Below, in pieces: positions 17,854 through 26,542 of a stretch of DNA of 55,936 bases. Under the pieces are notes generated by a model. The model searched no databases. It was given only the letters and a program-made list of their open reading frames with translations, and had not been told where the DNA came from. This DNA comes from Saprospiraceae bacterium. GTDB taxonomy: Bacteria; Bacteroidota; Bacteroidia; Chitinophagales; Saprospiraceae. A program made the translations under genes and the position numbers. The stretch lies in NCBI GenBank assembly GCA_020627825.1, contig JAHDGD010000008.1:1-55936 (forward strand). Reading direction: 5' to 3'. Numbering within the stretch: position 1 is the stretch's first letter; each line of letters starts with the position of its first letter.

Positions 17854-19320
17854 TTAGTAAGCTTTTGCAAAAACAACTCTACCCTTCGATTTATTTCCTG
17901 AATATACACATTTACCCTCTTCTGGAACAAAGTCATTTGGGATACAACGAATTGTTGCATTTGTAGCTTCTTTAATAGCCAATTCAGTTTCAGTTGTACC
18001 ATCCCAATGTGCCATAATAAAGCCTCCTTTTGTATTCAATACTTCTTTAAATTCATCCATGTTATCAACAAAAGATGTATGATCATTTCTAAACTGCTTA
18101 GCTCGCGTTAATAGATTATCTTGAATTTCTATCAATAGGTTATCTAGATAATCAGCAATTCCATCTCTTGATATTGCATCTTTCGTTTTAGTATCTCTTC
18201 TTGCCACTTCAACAAGATTATTTGCCATATCCCTTTTACCAATACCTAATCTAATGGGGATTCCCATCATTTCATATTCAGCAAATTTAAAACCAGGTCT
18301 TTTCTGATCGTTATCATCAACCTTCACACGAATACCTTTTGCTTTTAATTCAGCTGCAATAGGATTAATATACTCCATCAGTTCTGGAGTAGGTTTTGGA
18401 ATAGGGACTATAACTACTTGCTGTGGTGCTAATTTCGGTGGAAGTACTAACCCTTCGTCATCGGAATGCGTCATGATAAGGCCACCAATTAACCGAGTAG
18501 AAACTCCCCAGCTCGTTGCCCATACATATTCTTCCTTATTCTCAGAATTACTATACTTCACATCAAATGCTTTAGCAAAATTTTGACCTAAGAAATGAGA
18601 GGTACCAGCTTGTAGAGCTTTCCCGTCTTGCATAAGGGCCTCTATTGTATACGTTTCATCTGCCCCAGCAAATCTTTCGCGTTCTGATTTCGCTCCTTTT
18701 ATCACTGGCATAGCCATGTAATCTTCTGCAAATCTTGCATATACTTCATGTATCATACGAGCCTCTTCAAGGGCTTCATTTTTAGTAGCATGAGCCGTAT
18801 GACCTTCTTGCCATAAAAATTCAGCTGTTCGAAGAAAAGGTCGAGTTCTCATTTCCCATCTCACAACATTAGCCCATTGATTTATCAAGAGAGGTAAATC
18901 TCTATATGATTTAATCCAATCTCTATATGTATTCCAAATTATTGTTTCAGACGTCGGTCTTACAATAAGTTCTTCTTCAAGTTTGGCATCTGGATCAACC
19001 ACAACACCACTGCCATTTGGATTATTCATAAGTCTATGATGTGTAACAACAGCACATTCTTTTGCAAAACCTTCAACATGATCTGCCTCCTTGCTTAGAA
19101 AACTTTTGGGAATAAACAGAGGGAAATATGCATTCACATGACCTGTTTCCTTAAACATAGCGTCAAGTTGAGCCTTCATATTTTCCCACAATGCAAACCC
19201 ATAAGGTTTGATAACCATACATCCTCTTACAGCACTGTGATCAGCTAAACCTGCTTTCCGAACTATGTTATTATACCATAATGAATAATCATCGCTTCTG
19301 TTCGTGATTTCCTTCGCCAT
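17854..19320 (-). CDS. proS: Prolyl-tRNA synthetase, archaeal/eukaryote-type (class II, type 3)
   Basis: 488 residues, the usual length of the short ProS type lacking the bacterial editing insertion. Class II motif 2 is visible ([29 protein letters not shown]), with the PTSE binding loop ([12 protein letters not shown]) and the [11 protein letters not shown] segment. The anticodon-binding domain follows ([12 protein letters not shown], then [20 protein letters not shown]), and the C-terminal extension ends in VVFAKAY, as in this type. The enzyme charges tRNA-Pro in the cytoplasm. It is transcribed alone, with a terminator downstream and a candidate -7 box at 19501-19508. Confidence 0.97.
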   Translation of the reverse strand: MAKEITNRSDDYSLWYNNIVRKAGLADHSAVRGCMVIKPYGFALWENMKAQLDAMFKETGHVNAYFPLFIPKSFLSKEADHVEGFAKECAVVTHHRLMNNPNGSGVVVDPDAKLEEELIVRPTSETIIWNTYRDWIKSYRDLPLLINQWANVVRWEMRTRPFLRTAEFLWQEGHTAHATKNEALEEARMIHEVYARFAEDYMAMPVIKGAKSERERFAGADETYTIEALMQDGKALQAGTSHFLGQNFAKAFDVKYSNSENKEEYVWATSWGVSTRLIGGLIMTHSDDEGLVLPPKLAPQQVVIVPIPKPTPELMEYINPIAAELKAKGIRVKVDDNDQKRPGFKFAEYEMMGIPIRLGIGKRDMANNLVEVARRDTKTKDAISRDGIADYLDNLLIEIQDNLLTRAKQFRNDHTSFVDNMDEFKEVLNTKGGFIMAHWDGTTETELAIKEATNATIRCIPNDFVPEEGKCVYSGNKSKGRVVFAKAY

Positions 19321-19500
19321 AGTTTATTTGTTAATTTATATTTAAAACAGTTTAAAATAGAACCTTTCGCGCATTTTATCCGTCTATTATTATAGAAAAT
19401 GTACCTTGAAAAATTCAGTATCACCAAAGCTTATACTTTGTTAATACATTTTAACTTACAAAAGCAAAAGTTTTGCTTTTAATTAAGTAAAATAAAGCTA

Positions 19501-19508
19501 CAAAAGTA
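19501..19508 (-). promoter_or_regulatory. Candidate -7 box for proS
   Basis: Minus-strand TACTTTTG matches TAnnTTTG, predicting a leader of about 170-175 nt. The long leader makes the assignment uncertain. Confidence 0.3.
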
Positions 19509-19568
19509 ATAAATTGGTGATATGATTTTGAGAGAGTCATGCTTTATTAATTTTTTAAATCATTTTTT

Positions 19569-20948
19569 ATGAAAAAATTATTTGTTATACCATTTTTTCT
19601 GCTCTTAGTGGGAATACTTCCCGTAAGTCTTTTGAACGCTCAGTTCGATGATTTATATTATGATCCAAATACGGATGATTCTTTCGTTTTCACTTCTTCT
19701 AATTATGATTCTGATTATGATTACGATGATGTAGCGTATGAAGATGAATATGGAGATAGAGATTATTATGACGATTATGGTTATGATTATCAATATTCAA
19801 GTAGAGTAAGAAGATTCAGAAGATTTAATAACGTTGGTTTCGGATACTACGATCCTTGTTTTGTCGATATGGCTTATTATGATCCTTTTTTCATGGGACC
19901 AACAACTTCCATTTACATTAGCGTAAATAATGGGTTCCATAATCCTTGGAGAAGAAATAGATGGTCACGACCTTACTGGGGGTATAATCCTTGGAATAAT
20001 CCTTGGAACAATCCTTGGGCTAACCCTTGGAACAATCCATGGAACAGCCCTTATGCACTTGCTTATAACAATCCATATGGATGGAATAGCGGACCTTGGG
20101 GAAATCCATGGGGAGGCGGATACTATGGAGGTGGATTTTATGGTGGCGGTTGGAATAATGCTGTATGCTATGGTAACCAAAATTATTACGGAAATAATTG
20201 GTCGAATTCAAATAACAACAATACCACTAATAGGGTTTATGGAGCAAGATATGGAGGCTCTACCACATCCAGTACTGCTGGACAAGTAAGAACAACTAAA
20301 AGAGGTGGGCAGACTACTAATCCAGGTGGCACATCTACTATAAATGGTTCTTCAAGAGTATATAGAACCGATTCGCCGAATAGAGTAGGAAGAGCGGACA
20401 ACAAAGTTGTGGGTTCAACAAGACCATCTACACAGAGACCTACAACTTCTGACCGACCTACAACTTCTGATCGACCTTCGACAGTATATACACGACCTAA
20501 TAGAGGGTATGGTAATACCACAACTAGACCGAGTCAATCTACAAGACCATCTAGTGAAAGTAGTTCAACTTACAGAGGATCAACTAGATCAACTAGACCT
20601 TCAACTAGTAGACCATCGAGTGAAAGTCAAAGAAGAGGGTCTTCTTATGGTACTTCTCGAACGAATAGAAATAATAGTTCAACTAGAAGTTCTAGTTCGT
20701 CAAGAAGATCTTCTTCAAGTGCAAACAGAGGATCGTCTTCGAGAGGTTCTTCAAGTGCAACAAGAAGCAGTAGAGGATCTGGATCAAGTAGATCAGGATA
20801 TAATAGCTCGAGATCAAGTAGTTCATCAAGATCAGCAACAAGAAGTTCTTCTTCTAGAGGTTCTTCTACCAGAGGATCTTCATCTAGAAGTTCGTCTTCA
20901 AGGAGCTCTTCAAGCCGAAGTTCGTCTTCAAGAGGTAGGGGCAATTAA
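19569..20948 (+). CDS. Secreted low-complexity protein: Asp/Tyr-rich, NPW-repeat and Ser/Arg-rich regions
   Basis: 459 residues. The signal peptide ends around LLNAQ (residue 25). Mature composition falls into zones: Asp/Tyr-rich acidic (about 27-77), a short basic stretch (SSRVRRFRRF), an aromatic segment, tandem NPWNNPW-type repeats (about 125-160), a Gly/Tyr-rich loop (about 170-195), an Asn/Thr-rich spacer, and a long Ser/Arg/Thr tail (about 270-459) ending in repeated SSSRS units. No catalytic domain is recognisable. An acidic N-terminal zone followed by a very basic tail suggests a charge-driven scaffold, matrix or mineral/polymer-binding protein; this is inference. A clear terminator follows, so it is probably a single-gene unit. 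Confidence 0.75.
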   Translation: MKKLFVIPFFLLLVGILPVSLLNAQFDDLYYDPNTDDSFVFTSSNYDSDYDYDDVAYEDEYGDRDYYDDYGYDYQYSSRVRRFRRFNNVGFGYYDPCFVDMAYYDPFFMGPTTSIYISVNNGFHNPWRRNRWSRPYWGYNPWNNPWNNPWANPWNNPWNSPYALAYNNPYGWNSGPWGNPWGGGYYGGGFYGGGWNNAVCYGNQNYYGNNWSNSNNNNTTNRVYGARYGGSTTSSTAGQVRTTKRGGQTTNPGGTSTINGSSRVYRTDSPNRVGRADNKVVGSTRPSTQRPTTSDRPTTSDRPSTVYTRPNRGYGNTTTRPSQSTRPSSESSSTYRGSTRSTRPSTSRPSSESQRRGSSYGTSRTNRNNSSTRSSSSSRRSSSSANRGSSSRGSSSATRSSRGSGSSRSGYNSSRSSSSSRSATRSSSSRGSSTRGSSSRSSSSRSSSSRSSSSRGRGN

Positions 20949-20964
20949 TGAAATAAAAGAACAT

Positions 20965-21000
20965 AAAAAGGGTGGTTACTGCTGTTTCCACCCTTTTTTT
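20965..21000 (+). terminator. Rho-independent terminator after the low-complexity protein
   Basis: Stem AAAAAGGGTGG/CCACCCTTTTT with a 12-nt loop and a trailing T-run, 17 nt after the stop. Confidence 0.9.
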
Positions 21001-21028
21001 ATACCCTATAATAAGATTTACCCATTAT

Positions 21029-21052
21029 TATTTTTGGGCTCGAGCCCAAAAA
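21029..21052. repeat. GGGC-core palindrome, copy B, overlapping a TAnnTTTG box
   Basis: 21031-21052 is a perfect 22-bp palindrome identical to copy A. With the preceding TA, its left arm also reads TATTTTTG (21029-21036), a match to the -7 consensus. It lies 22 bp before the FadL-like gene, so it may be part of that gene's promoter. Confidence 0.85.
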
Positions 21053-21074
21053 GTAATTTGCAAAAACTTAAATT

Positions 21075-22547
21075 ATGAAAATTAAACTTCTATTTATACT
21101 TGTGTTTTTTTACACATTAATTAGTATTTCATCTGCACAAACATTAGAAGAAATTGTACGATATAGTACTACTGAAAATATTGGTACAGCACGTATGCTT
21201 GGGGCTGGAGGAGCATTTGGCGCTTTGGGAGGTGAACAAGGCGCAGTGCTTATAAATCCAGCATCAGTAGCTACCTTTAAAAAAGGTGAAATAGCAATTT
21301 CACCGATGAGTTTAAGTTCAAAAACGACTACCATTTTTGCAGATAATTCATTTACAGAATCAAATGCCAATCAACTTCATGCATTTAATATGGGAGCTGT
21401 TTTTTCAAAGGGTGATCAATCCAGTAAATGGAAGTATACAAATTTTATGATCGCTTACAATAAAGTTTCTGAGCTAGACCAAAAATTCACATATTCTGGT
21501 ATTTCACCTGGGACCATTGTTGAACGTTTTGCAGAACGTGCTAACGGTCTAGACCTTAATCAACTAGATCCATTTGAAGCAGGAGTCGCGTATGACAGTG
21601 GAGCTTTGATTGGCCCTGATACAGACTTAAATTATACCTTCGATGCTTTTCCAGATCAAGAGCTAGGTAGAATGCAATTTGCTGATTACGAGGGTGGGAT
21701 TAATGAACTTTCATTTAGCTTAGGTGGAAATTACAATGACCAAATTCATCTTGGTATGTCTATAGGGTTTTCATTTTTAAATTTTAGTTCCACTAAAAGT
21801 TATTCTGAAGAAGCATTAGATGATAGATCTCCATTCCGATCATTAACTTATTCAGAATCTCTTGAAACAAGCGGTAATGGGATTAACTTTAAGGCTGGTG
21901 CCATACTTACAGCATTTAAACCATTCAGAATAGGGATAGCAGTAGCGAGTCCGACCACTTATTCACTTAACGACATCTTTACTACTTCAATGGAATATAC
22001 ATATGAAATTGATCAGGTCTACACTGGTTTTGCAGAACCAGGTCAAGAAGGTGAATTTGATTATCAACTAAGCACACCTTGGAGATATACTGGTAGTTTT
22101 GCTTATATACTTAGTGCTAATGGCTTAAATGGCTTTTTATCAGCTGATATTGATTTCTTAAATTACAGAAATAGTTCTTTTAATTTAACTTCTGATGGAA
22201 ATGATGCATTTGATTTGGAAAGAGACTTAAATGATCAGATAAATGTAGAATTGAAACAAGCAATAAATGTACGATTAGGAGCAGAAATAGCCTATGATAT
22301 ATATAGGGTAAGGCTAGGTTATGGATTAAATGGATCTCCTTATGCCCAAGATAATTTGTATTTCGGAAGCTTATCAGGAGGAGTAGGATTAAGATTCGAT
22401 AAATTCTTTTTTGATATTGGTGCAAGAAGACAAAACTTTCAGCAAGGATATCTACCTTATGTTAGTTTGAATGAAGAAAACATACAGCTTGTACAAATAG
22501 ATAATAGAAAAACGTATCTAGTTGGTACCTTTGGACTAAAATTTTAA
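21075..22547 (+). CDS. FadL/OMPP1-like outer-membrane beta-barrel protein
   Basis: 490 residues. The signal peptide ends at SISSAQ (residue 22). The mature N-terminus (EEIVRYSTTENIGTARMLGAGGAFGALGGEQGAVLINPASVATF) matches the N-terminal plug region of OMPP1/FadL/TodX-type proteins (many start with ARxLGMGGAF, then NPAG). The remainder alternates aromatic beta strands and polar turns and ends in an aromatic residue (GTFGLKF), as outer-membrane barrels do. FadL relatives carry hydrophobic compounds across the outer membrane; the substrate here is unknown. The stop is one base before the M29 peptidase start, so the two are cotranscribed. A palindrome and terminator separate it from the upstream gene. 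Confidence 0.8.
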   Translation: MKIKLLFILVFFYTLISISSAQTLEEIVRYSTTENIGTARMLGAGGAFGALGGEQGAVLINPASVATFKKGEIAISPMSLSSKTTTIFADNSFTESNANQLHAFNMGAVFSKGDQSSKWKYTNFMIAYNKVSELDQKFTYSGISPGTIVERFAERANGLDLNQLDPFEAGVAYDSGALIGPDTDLNYTFDAFPDQELGRMQFADYEGGINELSFSLGGNYNDQIHLGMSIGFSFLNFSSTKSYSEEALDDRSPFRSLTYSESLETSGNGINFKAGAILTAFKPFRIGIAVASPTTYSLNDIFTTSMEYTYEIDQVYTGFAEPGQEGEFDYQLSTPWRYTGSFAYILSANGLNGFLSADIDFLNYRNSSFNLTSDGNDAFDLERDLNDQINVELKQAINVRLGAEIAYDIYRVRLGYGLNGSPYAQDNLYFGSLSGGVGLRFDKFFFDIGARRQNFQQGYLPYVSLNEENIQLVQIDNRKTYLVGTFGLKF

Positions 22548-22548
22548 A

Positions 22549-23634
22549 ATGATTGATCGTTATGCCCAATTGCTAGTAGATTATTCTTTGTATCTGGATA
22601 AAGGAGAAAAATTATACATCCAGAGTACAACATTAGCAGAGCCTTTACTGAAAGAAATTTACAAATTGTGTATTGAAAGAGGAGTTTTGATCAGTATAGA
22701 AATGGCGATCGAAGGGCAACAAGATTTTTTATTACACCATGGGAATGAGCATCAATTACAACATATAAGTTCTGTTTACAAGGAAGCGATGCAAACATAT
22801 GATGCTTATTTATTTATCAGAGCGCCTTATCATCACGATGCGATAGAATATAACGAAGATAAAAGGAAGATTTTTAGTGAAGCTCGCAAACCTTATAGAG
22901 AAGCTTATTATAAAAGGAATGGAAATGGAGAAATGAAAAGAAGCTTATGTCAATTCCCTACATCCTCCTCTGCAGAATTAGCAAAAATGAGTTTAGAAGA
23001 GTATGAGCAATTTATTTTTAATGCTTGCAAATTGTATGATGCTGATCCGAAAGCATCTTGGTTAGAATTATCAAAACTACAATCAGAGATAATTAATAAG
23101 CTTAGTCAGTATAAAACTATACGATATAAAAATGAATTTACTGATATACAATTTTCTACAGCAGGACGCACCTGGATAAATAGTGATGGTAAAACCAATA
23201 TGCCTAGTGGAGAAGTGTACACAAGTCCAGTAGAAGATAGTGTTAATGGTTATATATTATTTGATTATCCGAGTCGATATTTTGGAGAAGACGTTCAAGA
23301 CGTAAGACTAAAAGTTGAAAGCGGCGTAGTGACTAGTTGGGAAGCGAAAAAAGGAAAGAAAATATTAGATAAAGTATTTGATATAGAGGGTTCGAGAGTA
23401 TTTGGGGAGGCGGCGATAGGAACAAATTATAACATAACACAATCGACTAATAATATTTTATTTGATGAAAAAATAGGAGGCACTGTTCATATGGCCTTGG
23501 GGCAATCGTATCCTCAAGCAGGAGGGATGAATAAAAGCAATATACACTGGGATCTGATAGCAAATATGAAATCAGGAGGAAGAATATATGGAGATAATGA
23601 AGTTATTTATGAAGATGGACAATTTCTACTGTAG
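22549..23634 (+). CDS. M29-family aminopeptidase
   Basis: 361 residues, in the 360-410 range of the family. The N-terminus (YAQLLVDYSLYLDKGEKLYIQS) is the typical M29 opening. The C-terminal half carries the metal-binding elements: GEVYTSPVEDSVNG with a ligand Glu, the Glu in RVFGEAAIGTN, and HMALGQSYPQAGG...NIHWDLI with His and His/Asp ligands. M29 enzymes (AmpS, aminopeptidase T) are cytoplasmic dimeric metallopeptidases that remove N-terminal residues from short peptides and need two metal ions such as Zn2+ or Co2+. There is no signal peptide. Coupling to the barrel gene (1-nt gap) may be only organisational. Confidence 0.92.
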   Translation: MIDRYAQLLVDYSLYLDKGEKLYIQSTTLAEPLLKEIYKLCIERGVLISIEMAIEGQQDFLLHHGNEHQLQHISSVYKEAMQTYDAYLFIRAPYHHDAIEYNEDKRKIFSEARKPYREAYYKRNGNGEMKRSLCQFPTSSSAELAKMSLEEYEQFIFNACKLYDADPKASWLELSKLQSEIINKLSQYKTIRYKNEFTDIQFSTAGRTWINSDGKTNMPSGEVYTSPVEDSVNGYILFDYPSRYFGEDVQDVRLKVESGVVTSWEAKKGKKILDKVFDIEGSRVFGEAAIGTNYNITQSTNNILFDEKIGGTVHMALGQSYPQAGGMNKSNIHWDLIANMKSGGRIYGDNEVIYEDGQFLL

Positions 23635-23747
23635 TTATAATGTTAAGAATACTAATTAATTTGCTTTATTCATTAATAAATAGGAACTTTGCGCCGCTTA
23701 ATGCAATAAAATCATACAATCCCCCTTATTGCTTTAACTAACTTAAA

Positions 23748-24254
23748 ATGTCCAAAGAGAATCAATATAACCACCGGTATACAGCCAAGCAAATGGCAGA
23801 GATACAAGGAAGAAGGGTACGACGTTTATACCAAGGCTTCAAAGACTTTGACATTGATATTTCAGGTAATCCAAATTACCCCATGATTGTAATTGATAAG
23901 TGTAAAATGTTGAACACTTATGTAAATAATTTCGATTTGCATTTACTCGATATGCCGAGTACAAATCCAGCAAGACAAACTATACACCATCTAAAGATAG
24001 ATCACCTTGATATTTCTAAAAAATTCTTAGAAGAATACTTGGACGAATTTGGTTTTACTAGGGTCTATACAATAAGACATGCAGGAACAGACTTATATGT
24101 CGCTGGTTTCAACTTTAAAGTAAGAGAAGGGAATGAAAAATTAGAAGGAAGATATCCTGTTTTTGGCAAACATAAATTGCGGTACTTTTTTCAAAAAGAA
24201 TTTGCAGAAGAAATTGCTGCTTCTTATCCTGACTATAAACTTGTTGTAGACTAA
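23748..24254 (+). CDS. Conserved-looking protein of unknown function
   Basis: 168 residues, no signal peptide or membrane helix. It starts with a basic, polar segment (YNHRYTAKQMAEIQGRRVRRLYQGF) and continues as a compact alpha/beta-looking domain with charged and aromatic residues (VIDKCKMLNTYVNNFDLHLLD; FGFTRVYTIRHAGTDLYVAGFNFKVREG). I do not recognise the family and no catalytic motif stands out. The ATG at 23748 follows an AT-rich stretch; a weak GAACTTTG near 23684-23691 resembles a -7 box at six of eight positions. It stands between an M29 peptidase and a lipoprotein gene with gaps of over 100 bp on both sides, so it is probably transcribed alone. Confidence 0.7.
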   Translation: MSKENQYNHRYTAKQMAEIQGRRVRRLYQGFKDFDIDISGNPNYPMIVIDKCKMLNTYVNNFDLHLLDMPSTNPARQTIHHLKIDHLDISKKFLEEYLDEFGFTRVYTIRHAGTDLYVAGFNFKVREGNEKLEGRYPVFGKHKLRYFFQKEFAEEIAASYPDYKLVVD

Positions 24255-24288
24255 TCCATAAAAGTTTTTTTCCTTCGATTGCTTTTAT

Positions 24289-24296
24289 TAACTTTG
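24289..24296 (+). promoter_or_regulatory. Candidate -7 box for the surface lipoprotein
   Basis: TAACTTTG matches TAnnTTTG. It predicts a leader of about 180 nt that is very AT-rich, including a TATTCATAGAATATTCG near-repeat region around 24407-24437. Confidence 0.4.
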
Positions 24297-24484
24297 CGGT
24301 AATAAAGATAACATCACTTAAATCAAACTATTTTACAATTTATTTTGTATATAGTTTTATATCACCAATTACCAAACCTAAGATTTTCATATTTATTTTC
24401 TGAATATTCATGTACTATATATTCATAGAATATTCGTTATAAATACGTTTTATACTTTTATTATTAACAAAACAAATTAAATTA

Positions 24485-25696
24485 ATGAAAAAATTAAGCA
24501 TTTTATACAAGGTAAGTTTCCTTGTTGTCTTAGCTGCATTTTTCTTCGCTGCTTGTGATCCTGATCCAGTATTTACTGATGCTCCTACGGTTTCTTTAGA
24601 GGAAGCAACTGATTTTATTTCTACAAGTGCTACTGTTCCTGGAGATCAAGATTTCAAGGTTCGTTTAACTGCTAGCCAAGGAACAGCTGAAATGAATTCA
24701 CTTACTGTACTAAGAGATGGTGTAGATTTGGATCCTTCTGAGTTCAGTATTGATGGTATTGCTACAACGAATAACCCATTGTTGCTATTTGATGGAGAGA
24801 GAACGAGCTTCACTTATGATATCACAATTACTCCTCATGCATCAGGAGAAGCAAATTACGAATTTGTAGTTTCTGCAACTGATAATACAGATGGTTCGGT
24901 ATCTATAAACATCACAGTTGAAGATTTGGATCCTACATTGACTATTGATGGACCAAATAGTATTTCACTTATGAATCCTTCTTTTATCGAGATAGATTTA
25001 GTAGGTACTGCAGGGAGTTCTCCACTTTCTACTATTTCAGTTTTTGAAGATGGTGCTTTAATCCTAGATACTGACAGACTTGCTTGTAATGAATTAACAA
25101 ATAAATTTACTTCTAATCCAAATAACTTGGAAGAAGATGATAAAGATGGATTCAATAAAATGTTTTTCATACAATCAAGTAGTATTGTAGGAACTTCAGT
25201 TTATACCATTACAATCACTGACGAGGCAGGTAATGAAGCAAGTGTTGATTATACTATAACATTAGAAGACATTGCTACACCTTTCACTAATACTTGGACA
25301 AATGTGAGAATGTATAACAACTCAGGACCACAATTTGGTGCGATAGATCTTGACTCAGGAACAAATGTTTCTTCTTCGAATGGTGATGCCGATATTGTAG
25401 ATTCTGGATTTGACGGAGGAAGTGACTGGGCCAAAACGATTGAGCCACTAGGAAGTACTGACTTGCGTTCAGTTGACCCAGCTGTAACTTTTGATGGGAC
25501 TACATCAAGAGAAATGTTAGTAGCTGCTTTTGATGCTGGAACTTCTTTATCTAAGACTGGTGAATTAGCTGTAGGTTCTACTTATGCAGCAAAGATCAAC
25601 AATGATTATTACTTATTGACGGTTACTGAGGTTGTAGAAACATCTGGTGACAACGAAGATTACTTTGTTTTCTCAATCAAGCAATCAGCAGAGTAA
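24485..25696 (+). CDS. Lipoprotein with Ig/cadherin-like modules, unknown function
   Basis: 403 residues. A typical lipoprotein signal ends in FFAA-C (Cys24); the following DPDPV is acidic, which in several Bacteroidota favours outer-surface display. Two or three beta-rich modules of about 90-100 residues follow (about 35-145, 150-260 and 265-400), with repeated DITITP/SINITVEDLD/TITLED strand ends similar to Ig or cadherin-like folds. The last module (TNTWTNVRMYNNSGPQFGAIDLDSGT) looks different and resembles C-terminal domains of Bacteroidota surface lipoproteins. No enzyme motif is visible. It is a single-gene unit with a clear terminator. Confidence 0.75.
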   Translation: MKKLSILYKVSFLVVLAAFFFAACDPDPVFTDAPTVSLEEATDFISTSATVPGDQDFKVRLTASQGTAEMNSLTVLRDGVDLDPSEFSIDGIATTNNPLLLFDGERTSFTYDITITPHASGEANYEFVVSATDNTDGSVSINITVEDLDPTLTIDGPNSISLMNPSFIEIDLVGTAGSSPLSTISVFEDGALILDTDRLACNELTNKFTSNPNNLEEDDKDGFNKMFFIQSSSIVGTSVYTITITDEAGNEASVDYTITLEDIATPFTNTWTNVRMYNNSGPQFGAIDLDSGTNVSSSNGDADIVDSGFDGGSDWAKTIEPLGSTDLRSVDPAVTFDGTTSREMLVAAFDAGTSLSKTGELAVGSTYAAKINNDYYLLTVTEVVETSGDNEDYFVFSIKQSAE

Positions 25697-25746
25697 GAAG
25701 AAATTAATATTTTTATTGGGGTAGTCCAATAAATAGTATTGAAGAT

Positions 25747-25785
25747 AAAAAACCCTTGTACGTATAGTTCGTACAAGGGTTTTTT
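25747..25785 (+). terminator. Rho-independent terminator after the lipoprotein gene
   Basis: Perfect 16-bp stem AAAAAACCCTTGTACG with its complement, 7-nt loop, ending in T6. Symmetric A and T runs suggest it could work in both directions. Confidence 0.93.
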
Positions 25786-25854
25786 CATTCTTTATAAAAA
25801 ATAAAATCGCAAATTTATGGATCAAGACAAAAAAATGGTGGATTAGGTCTTTTT

Positions 25855-26011
25855 TGGTCTCACATGGGCGAGAAGTTTATGCCGAGCGCAGCCGCGGCAA
25901 GCCCCACTGACCTCATAAAATGAGGGCGAAGTATTCCGTGTTTCGGCAGTCGCCTCGTATCTTTAAAAATAGATGAGGACCTAAGACAACTTTATTTGAT
26001 ATCCTCTTAGG
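25855..26011. other. GC-rich structured island, possible non-coding RNA or decayed element
   Basis: About 155 bp, clearly richer in GC than its flanks. It contains CCTCAT-AAA-ATGAGG (25911-25925), a CCTC..ATCT/AGATGAGG stem (25953-25977) and CCTAAGA/TCTTAGG around an 18-nt loop (25980-26011). A CCGCGGC-containing segment lies at 25891-25900. No frame is long enough to be persuasive, and it matches no RNA family I can name. Confidence 0.35.
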
Positions 26012-26246
26012 TGCAAAGAATAGTAAGAAATTTCTTTAGTGAATCTGAAACCTTTAAACTACGTTGTCCCTCATTCGACATGATCTTTCTTACTGCATCG
26101 TTTAGAAGCGTTCTACTTTCAACATAAGAAACGGTTAATCAAACTGCTCTCAAGATTACTTTTTATTTTATTGGTCCCACTAGAAATTCATCATGATCCA
26201 AATTTATCAAGAATACGATCGGCACTCCAAAATGGTAGAGATCTAT

Positions 26247-26509
26247 CTACTAACCTGAGTTCAAGATTACTAGCTAGCAATTGATTTTATTGTATGTCCT
26301 TGATCGTCTAAATATTATTAATCTGCTGAACATTGACTTTATCTGATCATCAATCTTTGGTCTATAAATTTTAAGGAGAAATCAAAGCATTCCACTTTCT
26401 TCTGTATTGTTTTATTTCAATGTGGCTCGCCACATTTTCAATAAAACGCCTGGAACAAAGCGTTTTCTGTGATTTTGCTTTCGCAATTAATGCCGAACTC
26501 AGGTTACTA
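26247..26509. mobile_element. MITE-like 263-bp element, copy 2
   Basis: Same length and ends as copy 1 (17256-17518). The terminal repeats are slightly decayed (left arm TTCAAGATTA, right arm TAATGCCGAA). A central perfect palindrome AATGTGGC-TC-GCCACATT is present, and the adjoining block of about 65 bp is nearly identical to copy 1. Upstream similarity again begins at GCACTCCAAAATG (26222). Confidence 0.75.
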
Positions 26510-26542
26510 GAATGTATAATACCATCTAATGGCATTAAATCA

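Larger units (their letters stand above)
25697..26542. other. 846-bp intergenic region with a terminator, structured GC-rich island and mobile-like element
   Basis: There is no convincing gene. From left to right it holds the lipoprotein terminator (25747-25785), an unusually GC-rich hairpin-forming island (25855-26011), about 200 bp of ordinary AT-rich sequence, and the second 263-bp inverted-repeat element (26247-26509), which ends 33 bp from the helicase stop. Confidence 0.7.
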
